Part shown: piece after piece, positions 1 to 11,100 of the stretch | Layout: every line of letters begins with the position of its first letter | Numbering within the stretch: position 1 is the first letter of the stretch | Notes under the pieces: model-generated | Seen by the model: the letters and a program-made list of their open reading frames with translations, nothing else | Told to the model about the DNA's origin: nothing | The model's database searches: none | Assembly (NCBI GenBank): GCA_027575765.1 | Contig: JANBPT010000681.1 | Span: 1 to 26,335 of the forward strand | Origin: Tieghemiomyces parasiticus | Lineage: Eukaryota > Kickxellomycota > Dimargaritomycetes > Dimargaritales > Dimargaritaceae | Direction: 5' to 3' | Length of the DNA stretch: 26,335 nt | Made by a program: the position numbers and the translations under genes

Positions 1-2
1 TC

Positions 3-458
3 AAACTTCTGCCAGCCCCTCCCTACAGTCCTGATCTGGCCCCCTGCAACTTCTGGCTGTTCAGGAATATCAAACAGCGGCTGAGGGGCAAGGAGTTCAG
101 CACAGTGAAGGCGGTCGTGGACGCCTGGCAGTTGCAGTTAGCTAGGCTCCAGCCAAATGACTATAGGGCCTGTTTTGATAGATGGATAGAAAGGGCTCGC
201 CGAGTGGTACAGACTGGTGGCAGCTGTAATGAATTAACATCATTTGACTTAGAAATCCTCACAACATTTGGTAGCACCTGTATTAGTCGGCATTCCCTGG
301 TTTACCACCGGGCAGGATCTTTGCGTTGGGGCGAGGTCTACGGCTTAGCAGAATCACCGTTGTGTGCAGTTAGTGATAAAACTGTGGGGTGGTTTCGGTT
401 ACCGATAAAGTATCGTACCACGGTTAAACTTCTCGCGGGTAAACCTATTCCCAAATAA
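3..458 (+). mobile_element. mariner-like transposase, 3' fragment (5' end outside window)
   Basis: The open frame enters from the left edge and stops at 456-458. Its first residues include PPYSPDLAPCNFWLF, the block around the third catalytic residue of mariner (DD34D) transposases. It is followed by the family's usual basic helix and a tail resembling W..R....V..GGS. In active mariners such as Mos1 the residue after APC/APS is the catalytic Asp; here it is Asn, the same change seen in human SETMAR, so DNA cleavage is probably impaired. About 70 further residues after the GGS motif match nothing I know and may be read-through into the element's untranslated end. The first two catalytic Asp residues and the left inverted repeat lie outside the window. 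I could not identify the right inverted repeat. Family assignment is secure; activity is unlikely. Confidence 0.8.
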
Positions 459-1333
459 GATTCCTGATTAAGTGATATACCGAGGCACACCATCGTCTTG
501 CATTGAGTATCCCCATGATGTCCAAAGCTAAAACCCTGAGCCACGGGTAACAAGTAGGGGTGGGCATCCTCATTCTCTATTTCAAAAGCACCCAAGGTTG
601 CAGGGTCAGGGGTAGGTATTATGATCATTTTACCCAATTAGAAGCTACAGTGCCTTACCTCGTCATTCACAACCAGGAACCTCCCTTTCGTATGAATAAT
701 CACCAACTCAAATATAACCCCCAATTAGTCCATTGATCCGTCAAGGCTGAGACGTAGCAATTATAGGACTCAGATCCTCCGGAGGGAGGCCAATGAACTA
801 GTGAGGAAGTGCTCGAGCTCCGCCACGCTTCCTCTACCGCCATTTGTACCATCCTGTACAGGAACCAGAGGGAACATGGCTCATGTTGACGGGTCAGCCT
901 TGCCACTTCATTGGGAGTCAGTACTGCCATCAGTCATATCTTGTGACCCGATTGCTGAACAACTTTGTCGAATCCAGGCTCTCCTGACTGGGCACTATAT
1001 ACACCAGAAACGTGATCTATATTTATCTTGTCCCTCTCGTTGGCTCTGATCATCATAAATAGTGCTCTGAAGGATGGACCAGTACTGACTGAGGCGAACG
1101 GAGCCGACCTGAAAATCAGGAGTTGCCAGATTCTAACCTGGCAGGTTAAAGACTTGGTAAGGCACAGAACTGGGCAGGGTTTACTCTGTAATTAACACCA
1201 GTAGCTGCTGATTTAAGTTACTATCGATCCTAGTAAAATAGGCACGATGATCAGTATACACTCCTATGGATATATATTTGCACCATCTAAATTATGAGCT
1301 CTAGCTGAGTCAGACAATGCGTGGTGGATATAA
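459..1333. other. gene-free spacer between transposase remnant and ATG5 3' end
   Basis: No reading frame here shows codon bias, a recognisable motif or plausible splice partners on either strand. The part next to the transposase may be the rest of that element. A short palindrome, TAACCT-GGC-AGGTTA, lies near 1134-1148. The end nearest 1333 should carry the ATG5 3' untranslated region, but I see no clear AATAAA on the minus strand. Confidence 0.6.
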
Positions 1334-2658
1334 TTACAGCAGGACAACATGCAAAAAGTTGTCTGGGTAGCACAGATTACGGGTGAGCCATAGCAGCGGC
1401 GTAGTGGAGCTGACGACAATGCCGTGCAATACCACCATGTAGGGCGCGTCCTGGTCGGATTCGTCCTCTGGCCGAAATTTTGGGGGATGGCCGGTGGCGA
1501 ATTGTTCAGGCCGGAGAGCGTAAGCGATAGCCTCGCCGACAGTGGTTCGGGATCCTAGGGAACGGGATTGGGGCAGCATGGGCGTTGATGGGGAGAGGGC
1601 GGTGCTATTAGTACCTCCACCTTCAGTCCGAGAGGTCAATATTGGCAAGTTGACCAGCAAGGGAATCCTACGCAGCGGCCACTAATTTCCATTGTGACAG
1701 ATGCTTACCTAACTCCGCCAGCGGCAAGGGCACCTGGACGACCGCGCTGTCTGTCCGTGAGTACAATCTAATCGCCACGTGCCGAGGAAGATCATCCTTG
1801 TCGTCGGCATTGACCGCACCATGGTTCACTGCCCAGAACGTCTCAAATTCGGCGGTGGTCAACCCGGCCCACAGCCGATCTTGGTCCTCCCGGGGCAAAT
1901 TCATGACGCGTTTGGTCGACCCAGTACGCATAAACTCGGCCTCCTTGTACTGGGCCATGAAGTAGTGATGGGTAGTGTCCCGGGAAGGGTTTCGGAGAAG
2001 CCTGTCGGCCGGAAAGTTGGTGAGGTGAACCGTTATGGTCCAGGGCAGTTTGGTGGTACAGATAGGCTTGGCGCTGACAGTGCCTGGCGGGTGCCGAATG
2101 GAGTGTAGGTCATAGAGCAGGCCGATCGGGTAGTGCCACTTGAGCGGGGCACCGTTGAAGGCGTACCAAACTTGGGTGGGCTTGATAAAAGACGGTCGGT
2201 CTGGGGCAGCGCGCTCTAGCGCCTCTAGCCACGCCTTTACATCGTCGGTTATCAGGGACAAATAGGAACAGCGGTGGGCCATGACCTGTACCGACAACAG
2301 GATTTATGTCGATGCAAGCGTGGCGAGTTGAAGATTAGATTGGCCCACATCTGGAAAAAATAAAGCCGGTTGCTACGCTTGTCTACGTCCCGGGCAGCCG
2401 ATCCTGCCGTATAGCGGTTACCATGTCAGGTCGGGGGGAGGGGTCACCGCTGACTAGAACACCTGACCTCATCACCTACCACTCTGCCCCCTCCTCCCTC
2501 TACAGCGACGCACTTACATAGTAGACGGGTGGCGAAGAGGGTGACGCCCGACCCAACAGCGCTGCCCGGTCCTCCTTGGCCAGGGAAATCTGAATGGGCA
2601 GTTTACCGTGCCAGACTAGTTTACGGAACCGGTCCTCATCCGTTGGCAACTTAGGCAT
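1334..2658 (-). CDS. ATG5: Autophagy protein 5 (ATG5), three exons
   Basis: ATG5 is covalently joined to ATG12; the conjugate with ATG16 acts as the E3-like factor for ATG8 lipidation on the phagophore. Three exons are read on the minus strand: 2658-2518, 2285-1709 and 1620-1334, giving 334 aa. The donors are GTAAGT and GTAAGC, the acceptors TACAG and TGAAG, and all phases fit. The N-terminus has the expected LVWHGKLPIQI segment. The core contains WYAFNGAPLKWHYPIGLLYD and LPWTITVHL, typical of the family. The ATG12 acceptor lysine is K161 in QYKEAEF. The C-terminus ends in LCYPDNFLHVVLL, matching the conserved YPDNFLH tail. A Ser/Pro/Thr-rich linker follows the second intron. The exact acceptor of intron 2 is the least certain junction; 1621 is the one that keeps frame. 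The gene is head to head with TAF10. Confidence 0.95.
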
Positions 2659-3947
2659 GATACTAGTAGCACTTGGCAAAGCTTCGGGTCTTGCAATAGA
2701 TGAATGAAAGCGGCGAGCGGTTCAGGAACAGGGTGGCTCGGCGGAACCTCCCAGGGCGAATGGGCCGGTTGGGAATGTCGTAAAGGTACGAATGCGAAGG
2801 TCGAGGAAGGCCGGGTCGTTGAGCTGAGTGCGCCAGAGGCACTGAAATGGTCAAGTGCAGCTTGAGCGTGTGAGTATGGGCGGGCGCTATCTAGTGGTGG
2901 AAGTGATGTACCTCCTCTCCCCCGTCGCGGTTGGGGAGCTGGATGGGATGACGGATGCGCAGCAACAAAAATAGAAGGCTTCTGTGCGTACTAACAGACA
3001 AGGTCGTTTGGAAGGAAACCAAGAAGTGGGCAGGGGAAGGGTGCGCGCAGGTATTAAGGGCGGATGGTCACTGGCCATTAAGTCAGGGGCAACCGCATCG
3101 GGTGGAAAAGAGAGTGGGGGAGTACAAGAACCGCCAAAACAATAATAAGCGGTGACTGTGTATTGTGAGTACAGCCATGGATACGGGTCCACTGACCAGT
3201 GGCCATGACACCCCACAGCTTGTTGTTCAAAAAGAGTGACAAAGGTGATGGTTGGGCAGCGTCGATAAAATGAAACGGGGGGCGGTGTAAGGGTCGAGTT
3301 GTCCGCCCGCCCGCCCTACTGAATCAATAGACTCGCTCTATCAGACAGCCACAAGACCTCAGGATGGCTGCAGGTTCGCATTAATGGGCCGGATTTCACC
3401 AATGCTGGCAACCTCCCATCCATATGCCGGAATTAAAGCCGGGGGAGGGGAGCTCACATCTCGCCATGTCAGTAGTCTAGGCACGGACTGAGACGCATAA
3501 ACCTCTTTGGCAACTAGACCATGGGCCAAGGCGTATCTTAAGGGTAGCCGTCAATTTATCTAAGAGAACCTCCAGCTGCCTTGGCTCGCGCTGCTCTGAC
3601 TCATGCCCGGATTGACTCTGAACCTGGTGTTAAGTGAGTGGTGGATAGAATAAGCACAGACAGCAGACCGATTATCATCTACGGCGTTTGATTGGCTCTG
3701 GTTGCACCGGCACGCGGCACAGCGGCTCACTACCACGCTCCTGCAACCATCCATGCTAGAGGGGTTTAGCTCGTTGCTCACTAGGGGTTCGACCTAATGC
3801 AATCCTGGCCACATCCCTTCGCTCCGCCTAATTCACATTAGACAATTCGATTCTTCCCTGCTGTGATTCCGTACTTTTTTTACCACCTGTGTCCCAACGG
3901 TGTTCTCACTATCGAATCGCGCCGTCCAGTCAGTCACCTCTCCCAGA
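2659..3947. other. Divergent intergenic region between ATG5 and TAF10
   Basis: About 1.3 kb lies between two divergent start codons and must hold both promoters. I see no long TATA element. A GC-rich block near 2722-2842 looks locally codon-like on the minus strand (it reads LNDPAFLDLRIRTF) and is preceded by a possible acceptor, CCATTTCAG. I could not link it to an upstream exon or a family. The stretch 3230-3900 shows nothing recognisable. Confidence 0.5.
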
Positions 3948-4520
3948 ATGGCGGACACGCCACACCAGCCTGAGTCCACAGCCATGGACACCGACCCGCA
4001 GCCTACTACTGCCCTTGCCCTCGCCGAGCCTAACGAGTCACAACACCCTGCCTCGGACATGTCCGGCGAGCCCGCCAGCGACGCGCCCCACTCCCCGCCG
4101 CCTGCCACCGCCGACGCTAGCACTCATGGCGCCCCATCCACCTCCGCCCCCGGTGCCCCCATGACCGACGACTCAGCCACCAGATCGCTCAACGCCAAGG
4201 AGAAGTCTCTTGCTGAGTTTCTACTGACAATGGACGACCGTCAGCCCCTCATCCCAGACGCCGTGACGGAGTACTATTTGGCACGCACGGGGTTTGAATG
4301 CGACGATATCCGTATTAAGCGACTTTTGGCGCTAGTGGCCCAGAAGTTCGTGTCGGACGTGGTGACTGATGCGTACCAGTACAGCCGGGTGCAACAGCTC
4401 GGTAATAAGGAGCGCAAGCTAACCAAGAAGGACCGTCGGGCGGTCTTGACTATGGATGACTTGTCAAAGGCCCTCCAGGAGTATGGCGTCAATATCCGTA
4501 AACCAGATTACTATTCCTGA
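3948..4520 (+). CDS. TAF10: TFIID/SAGA subunit TAF10
   Basis: TAF10 is a histone-fold subunit shared by TFIID and SAGA and acts in RNA polymerase II initiation in the nucleus. The 190-aa product has a disordered Pro/Ala/Ser/Thr-rich N-terminus (residues 1-85). The TAF10 histone fold (about 88-185) follows, beginning LAEFLLTMDD, then IPDAVTEYYLARTGFE, with IKRLLALVAQKFVSDV in the long central helix. It ends with LTMDDLSKALQEYGVNIRKP, the family's C-terminal signature. The first ATG (3948) in CAGAATGGCG context is chosen; the frame is open 16 codons further up but has no ATG. There is no intron. The region between the second and third helices is basic (KERKLTKKDRR), as in homologues that have an extended loop. 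The gene ends tail to tail, 37 bp from a small minus-strand ORF. Confidence 0.95.
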   Translation: MADTPHQPESTAMDTDPQPTTALALAEPNESQHPASDMSGEPASDAPHSPPPATADASTHGAPSTSAPGAPMTDDSATRSLNAKEKSLAEFLLTMDDRQPLIPDAVTEYYLARTGFECDDIRIKRLLALVAQKFVSDVVTDAYQYSRVQQLGNKERKLTKKDRRAVLTMDDLSKALQEYGVNIRKPDYYS

Positions 4521-4557
4521 GTGCCCATTATTTCCGCATCCATTGTACCTGTACTCG

Positions 4558-4821
4558 TTAGCCCTGATCACCATTACCCATCATCATTAGTAAACGCACC
4601 ATTAAGTTGTCCAGATCGGCAGCTTGGTACCCATTATACCATTTGATGGAGTTCACTAGCGTCAAGAACAAGGCGGTAGTACAACCAGCATCGGTGGTCG
4701 ACTGCCCCAGACGGATATCCTCCAAGTCGGCGCAAGACGGCGGAGTAACTACGCCTGCCAAGTCGAATATAGACCCTGACGCGGCGGGCTCACCAGGCGG
4801 CAGTTTGGTCTCTTCGTCCAT
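4558..4821 (-). CDS. Small hypothetical protein, 87 aa, acidic
   Basis: I do not recognise this protein. It starts MDEETKLPPGEPAAS and has an acidic, Pro-rich N-terminus. A likely helical second half contains LFLTLVNSIKWYNGYQAADL and ends in a Met-rich stretch. Codon choice (GCC, GAC, CTG, ACC) resembles the neighbouring genes, and a TATATAATAA element lies 90 bp upstream, which fits a start at 4821. An alternative model adds a 13-nt first exon (4894-4882; GGTAAAC donor, CAGCAG acceptor at 4824) and gives MSQEG before MDEE, 92 aa in total. However, its ATG would lie only 17 bp from the TATA element. The gene is 37 bp from the TAF10 stop on the opposite strand and 306 bp below the separase stop on the same strand. 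It could also be chance open frame. Confidence 0.4.
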   Translation of the reverse strand: MDEETKLPPGEPAASGSIFDLAGVVTPPSCADLEDIRLGQSTTDAGCTTALFLTLVNSIKWYNGYQAADLDNLMVRLLMMMGNGDQG

Positions 4822-4886
4822 ACCTGCTGGGGACAGCTACTTCGCGTCCCCCTTACTCAATAGCAGTTTCCCAACGTTTACCCTCT

Positions 4887-4920
4887 TGACTCATTATAAT
4901 ATGTTGGAGTTTATTATATA
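4887..4920 (-). promoter_or_regulatory. Possible TATA element and TGACTCA box upstream of the small ORF
   Basis: On the minus strand, 4920-4911 reads TATATAATAA, and 4893-4887 is the palindromic TGAGTCA/TGACTCA motif bound by bZIP factors of the Gcn4/AP-1 type. The spacing from the TATA element to the ATG at 4821 (about 90 bp) is reasonable for a short leader. Function is inferred from motif and position only. Confidence 0.3.
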
Positions 4921-5063
4921 GGTCGGCCCTAGCGCCCGTTAGATTCGAACTATTCCGAATACGTAGTCCCTTCAGTCAATGATAGAGTGGGGGAGCGGTT
5001 AGGACATCACTGTTATAGTCGAACCACTCGCCCTATGCTACAACTACCTGGCTTCAGCGGGTC

Positions 5064-5082
5064 TATATATATATATATATAT
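5064..5082. repeat. (TA)9 microsatellite
   Basis: Nine TA units plus one T lie just beyond the separase stop codon, in its presumed 3' untranslated region. Confidence 0.9.
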
Positions 5083-5127
5083 TGATGATGCCAGCTAGTG
5101 GCTTTAATAGCAAGTCGGCCGATAAGT

Positions 5128-8100
5128 CTAAGGCTCCAAGTAACATGGGATTCCGTACACCACGGGGGCCGCTCCGATCAAATACTTGAGATTGCAATCA
5201 TCGCGGGCGTCACGAACGGCTTCGGTTAGGGATACACTCGACCCGGTCTCCACTTCACCCAACAGACCCCACTTGGCCATCAGCGACTTGCTGAACCGGT
5301 CAATATCCTTATCGGTAACGTCCCAAAGGTTGGCTACCAGACTAGGGCATCCGCCGACCATGTAGTCCAGGGCCGTCCCGTAAGGGTCAAACTCCCCGGC
5401 CGCCTTGAGGTGGCCACTGCTACAACCAAAGAGCAGCGAGACGGCACACCGCGGCAGGGCGCGGACACGCTGGCCTCGGAGGTACTGCTCGCCACCGCTG
5501 TGGCCAAAGTAGATGTATATGTCGCGGGTTTGGAGGGCCTGTTCGCATTCCTTGTCGAGTGGGGCGCGGCCGATGGCGCCGTCCCAGCTGGATTGGGCGC
5601 GTAGAGCCGGCTCGAATTCGCGCTGAGTGTTGAGGAGATCGCGGCCGGGGTTGAGAACGTAATAGACACGGCTACGGCGTACCCGTAGGCGGGACTGGTT
5701 AGTAGCGATCGCGGCGGCTGCGGCGTTGTCATCGGCCAGGGCCAACGGTGTGCTACGTGGTTTGCGACCACGGCGAGTGGCTGGCTTGGCCGTAATGGTG
5801 AGCTCAGTAAGGGCCTCAGCAATGGCGTCGGTCGGGTTGACCGTCAGTTCGGCTCGGTGCCGCATCCATGCTAGCCGGTCACGGAGGAAGTGCACGGACG
5901 GGACCCGCGATACGGACCGGTGGCGGAGGCAGGGGATGCTCTCCCACGGGAGAGACTGAGCATACTTGTCAACCACTAGAACTACGTGCGGTGCAGGCTG
6001 CTGGGCCGTGTCTGGTAGTTCGCTGGACTGGCACGTTTCAAGGAGTTCACGCAGTTCCGCCGTGGCCTAGGGTGAAGTAGTACAGGGTATAATTGGGTCA
6101 GTCAAGAGTTACAGGGGATTTCACTTTAGATTGCTGCGGTGTACAGTAAAGCCAAGCGCATGGTACGCCCCTCTAAATACAGGTGCCCGATTCGAAGTCT
6201 CCTGGGTATACAATGTCACTTACCTGTGCTACAGCTGTGTCGTCGAAGCTGATCGGTATCCCGTGTGTGGCGTACATGTCCACAATAAACCTCCACAGCT
6301 CCACATACGCGCCCTCATCCAAATCTCCCGCCGCATGAGCCGCCAGAAAACATGCAGGCATTTCGCCCAACTCCAACTGCCGCACCCTGGTCAGAACCCG
6401 CCCTTTGGCCTGTGACGCGACCAATTTCTGCAACCCGCCTTTGAACTTGTCCAGGTCATCCGCTCTCGTGTGTCGGGTGTCTCGTAGTAGGCCGACGAAC
6501 GGGCCCAGCCAACGAGCCTGTATATCCGCCAGAAGATTACGGAGCTGTTCGTCGAGGGCCATCCGTGACCGCCACCACTGTACCTTGTCTTCCTTGGACA
6601 CACAGTACTTGCCGCTGGCTGACGTGTCGTTGTTACGCAGGATAATAGCTTGGAAAGTGGTCGTGACAGCCTGGTAGGTGATGAAATCTGGCCGGGCGGC
6701 CAGGTCGAGTTGGATTACCAGCGGAGGCGACGGGTGAGTTGCGCCCACGGGTGACACGTACCGCGTAAGATAGAGAAGCTGGGCGTCTGGGTCGATGCTG
6801 AGTCCACAGACTACCCAGCTGGGCGGGAGGTGATCAAGAAAGGCCGAAGAAATTTCAGCAGGGAGGTCGGCGGTGGCTATGGAGGCTTCAGCGTAGCGGA
6901 CATAAAGCTCGCGGTGGTGACGGCTCACGGCATCGTCAGTGCCTGAAGGAATGCGGAGGTCTAAAGCAGTAGAGCTAAGCGAAGAGATCGAGGTCGGGGT
7001 GGGGGCGGTTGAAGCCACGGTGAACAGATCATCGTCTTCACTTTGGTTGGGACTGCCTGGTGCTATCGAAGTCAATGTGCGTGACCGTAGGGTTGGACTA
7101 GGCAAGCCTGTAGCTCCTTCGTCCGTTTCGTGCCCCACTACAACAGTCGCCGCCAATGGGTTTCCACAATCTATTGTGAACTTGGCCGGCCAGGCCAGTT
7201 CGTTAGGCACCACACCAATTAGTTTGCGCTGCAGACTGGTTAGCATTTCACGACGCGCTACGATACCCTTGGCCATCTCAAGGTAGTAGGTCAATTTAGC
7301 GTACCCGGCTGCATCGGTGCGCAGCCGGACCGGGTCGGTGCGAACGAGGAGGTGGTAGACGCGGCCCACGAGCATACAAACCTCAAAGAGATCGTGCGGG
7401 TGAAGGGCTCCGAGCCCATCGGCATAGGCGGTTTGCAGGTGGTCGAGGGCGGCCAACAATGTCGCAGTGCGTGCTTCGGTGGTGGCGGCCGTCGCCATGG
7501 GGTTGATTGCGGTGGCCTTTGATTTGGAGTGCATGGGCTTGGCGCCAATAGTGAAGAAGGCCGCGCAGGTTGCCCACTCCGTTCTAGCTTCTAGACCCAG
7601 CTTGGTGTGTTCCGTCCGTTGTAGTAGTGCCTTGGCATGCCGAAGGTGAAATTCGGCTCGTGGTTGGCATGAGTGTAGGGTCGCCGCTGTAACCGTTGTG
7701 CTATCGCCGTCAAGAGCCTCAGACCCCCGGGGGGAACGGTAGGCCAACTGGAGAGCGATTTCACTGCGAAGATGGTCAAGCAAAGTATTAGAGGGGGGTA
7801 CCACTTCATCTGTAGTCACAGGCACAGTGGCATCCGTTAGGTATTGCACCACCCGTACCGTCCGTGGGGTGATCTCTTGTTCCAGACTCGTTTCTTCCGC
7901 CCCCAGTTCGCCCGTCCTGGCAAGGAGCTTGCTTGCTAGTCCATATACTTCCTGCGCCTGCTCGGGTAAGGCCTGGCGGTCGAACCATGTAGCCAGCTGC
8001 ATCCCGATTGTCACAGCGTAGAGCGGCCCCGTTGCTTTAGTAGTTGTAGGAAACGAAGACCACAGATCGTCTACCAATGGCCGTCCTTGCTCCCATTCAT

Positions 8101-11100
8101 GCTGACGAGCTAGGAAACCTATACGGTAGCCACTTGTGACGGAAACGTTAAAGACTGCACCTGTTGTTTCCGCAAGTCCCGCAGCCTGCTTGAGGAAATA
8201 GTCGGTCTCCTTGGGGTGGCCCTTGAGGCAGTACGTACGGCCGAGGAACCACAGTGTGTCAAAGAAGAGGGTTTGGAGTTGCCAATGATTAGTATCATGT
8301 AGGAGAGCATACTTTTCCTCAAGCTTGGTGCGCTCGAACTGGGCTGTTAGGCTACTGGGCTGCGCGCTAGTAGTGGTGGTGGTGGTAGGGCTTGTCGTGC
8401 CTTCCTCGTCATCGTCATCGGGTCCGAATAGGGTCCGGGCAGGATCGCGAGTGGGAACCGGTAGAGTTTGCCGGCGGGCCTGGCGGCGGCGAGCCAGTGA
8501 GGAGAGGGCGTAAGAGAGCAGGCGGAAGGCTCGAGTGCCTTCCAAGGCAGCAGTGGCCCAGTCACCATTATTGAAGCACAATTCAGCATAAACGAGGGCG
8601 GCCTGGGCCAGGATCACCACATCGAGTTTGCGCGGCGAAACCTTGCGGGGCCGCGTGGGATCTGACGGCCGGCCAGGGTAGAGTTTGGAGTTAAGAATGG
8701 TGTGGGATACCGCTGTAGCAGTTTGGAAGGCGCTTTCCCTAAAAGGCGTGATATGTGTGGCAGCGGAGGCAGAGCGTGGTGAGTGATAACATTGTCAGTC
8801 AAAGGAAATCAATGAAAAGGTACAGTACACCGCGTGGTAATCCCACTTACGCTTTGGCGAGCTGGCCGGTGGTGACCAGACAACGAACATAGGCCAGATG
8901 GGTCGATAGGACGTCTTCGTTGGGAGAAGCCATGGTCTCACACAACGTCAGGGCCCGGGTGATCGCCTCCAGCGCCCGCCCGTCGTGACCCAGACGAAGG
9001 TGAGCGAGACCCAGCTGTGTGTAGAGCTTGGTAGCCTCTAGATATCAAATAGAGCGGAATGTAGGGGTGGAGTAGCGCGAAACGAATGGTTAACTATGTC
9101 TGTCCGACCGGTTGGATGATATTCCCGGCTGCCAGGTGCAAGACTTTAACTTGGCCAGTCACGCCAATCTGTAACTTACCAGCGATGGGTGTGTCAGCCG
9201 ATGAATACAGGTGAAGTAACCGTAGTCGCAGCCCCATGACCGCAATTTGGTTGGTCAGGGACCCGTCCGCTGCAAATTGGTCTGTCAGAAACGCTAGGTG
9301 GGCCGCCAATTGGTCGGGTTGACTGATGCCCTGGCTGGTTTCCGCTCGTTTGGCAGGTGGCTTACGAGGGATCCAGTCGGATAGATGGGAGAGCAACCGG
9401 CGCCAGATTTCGAGGGCCGTAGACCCCGCAACGTCCCGGTCAACACGAGACATCCTACCCTGTGGCTGTAGGATCGCCAGCCACGAGTAGGCATGGGCCA
9501 GGAGCTGCGGTAGCTGGTGGTCCAACGAAGTACACCCCGATTGAACCAGCCGCTCCTTGAGTTGATCTAGAAGCGTTTCGATCTCGGCAACCAGGTCTTC
9601 CGTCGGCGTATGCGGATCCAGGGTCCACTGCAGCCGGACTTCCTCAAGCACCAACCGGACGTGGGCCGCCGGGCTGGTTTCCCATGCGTAGTGGCGAGCG
9701 AGCTCAGCGAGCACTAGGGCCTGACTAGGCTCGGTAGCAGATTTGGCGGCGTACCGGCGCAGGAGGGCCAGCTCCGTCTCCATCAACGCGGGTTGAACGA
9801 GTATAGAGTCCAGGTGGTCAGGTACACCTACCTCCCGCCAGATCGAGCCGAGGGCCGGGTAAGGTCCCAAGTCGGTCAAGCCGACGGCCGCCTTGACGTA
9901 GCGTTCGACAAGCGGGTAGGCCGCACAGGAGGCAAGTTCAGGCGGGGCACCAGGTTCGCTCTGCCAGTAGGCCACAACTTCGCGGCGCCGAGAAAGCGGC
10001 AAGTACATCAGCGCCCGGGCAAACGATCGTACGGCATCGGCCAGCCGTGACGTGGCCAGTTGACAGACACCGAGAAACTCGTACCGCTTACACAGCTGGT
10101 CGTTTGTCACCTTAACCACCCCGTTGTCGTAGCACAGGTCAATCTCGACCGCTGGCGGTGGTAGGGCTGGTGAGGAGACTAGTAGGTTTTGAGCCGCAGT
10201 ACACGCGTCCTGGAAAGCTATGGTGGCCAAGGTGTGTTGACGAGCGCGGTACAAAGAGCCACCGTAGTTAAAGAGGGTGCTGGAGGTAAGCGCAAGGCTC
10301 GCGGGGCAGGGCCACGTCGAGGCCATCCGGAGGCTACCCTGGAGGCTAGCGCGACAGCGGTGGAATGTGGTCGGCTGGTTGGCGTTGAAAAGATAGCGGG
10401 CGGCGGCGTGGAGACAGGCCACCGCGGACGGCACGTAGCGGTCAAACTGGGAGGAATCCGGCTGGGCCTATACAGGATGAATTCAAGGTACCGTGATGGA
10501 TATCATGGCCAAAAAAATAGGGAAATCGAAGGTTTAAAAAAAAAGGGAGGACGGAGAAAACTGGCGGTTAAGAATTACGCAATCGGGTCACCTTCCAGAC
10601 TACGGTGGGTTTGCTTCTAATGAATTCACATACCTTATGGCAGCGGTGGTACAACGTCGCCACTAATGCGAGATGGTCGACCGCGGTGTCCAAAGCCCCA
10701 TTGGGTTGCACCAACCAAGGCAATTGGTCGTGACTAGCGTCGCCAGAGGTGCGATCAGAGTCCGAGCTACCGGACGATGCCGAGATCAAGGCCTTCCTTA
10801 GGAAATCCACTGCACGTAGATGAACCGTAAGGAAATCCCGGGCCTGGGTCAGCGACCGTGAGGACAACGCAGGTAGCAAGGTTAGGTCCAAGGACTTGAG
10901 TGCCTTCGTCACCTCATGCCGATCCGGATCTGCCGGGCCACGGATAAAAGAATGGGTGGGATAAGTCGGTTAAAAGGTTTGATACGCTAGCCTGCCGGAG
11001 CTGGATGGTACAGAAAATTGACTTGGGTCGATTCGCCTGCAAATGCAGGCGTATTACTTACGTGGAAGTAGGCCAGGCGACGTGATCATCCACACCAGTC

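Noticed and set aside
2722..2842. GC-rich, codon-like block on the minus strand upstream of ATG5
   Set aside because: It reads sensibly for about 40 codons with a possible acceptor, but no upstream exon, start or family could be linked to it. Too weak to call a gene.
3108..3290. Minus-strand frame with a short hydrophobic run (PLIIVLAVLVLP)
   Set aside because: No ATG in a convincing place, unlike codon use, and no family match; probably promoter-region chance opening.
4930..4960. Minus-strand string AGTTCGAATCT resembling a tRNA B box
   Set aside because: The T stem does not close beyond three pairs and no A box, anticodon arm or acceptor stem can be folded around it.
6405..8574. Several 60-115 codon frames on both strands inside separase exon 6
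   Set aside because: They are shadows of the conserved separase frame, with no own motifs or biased codons.
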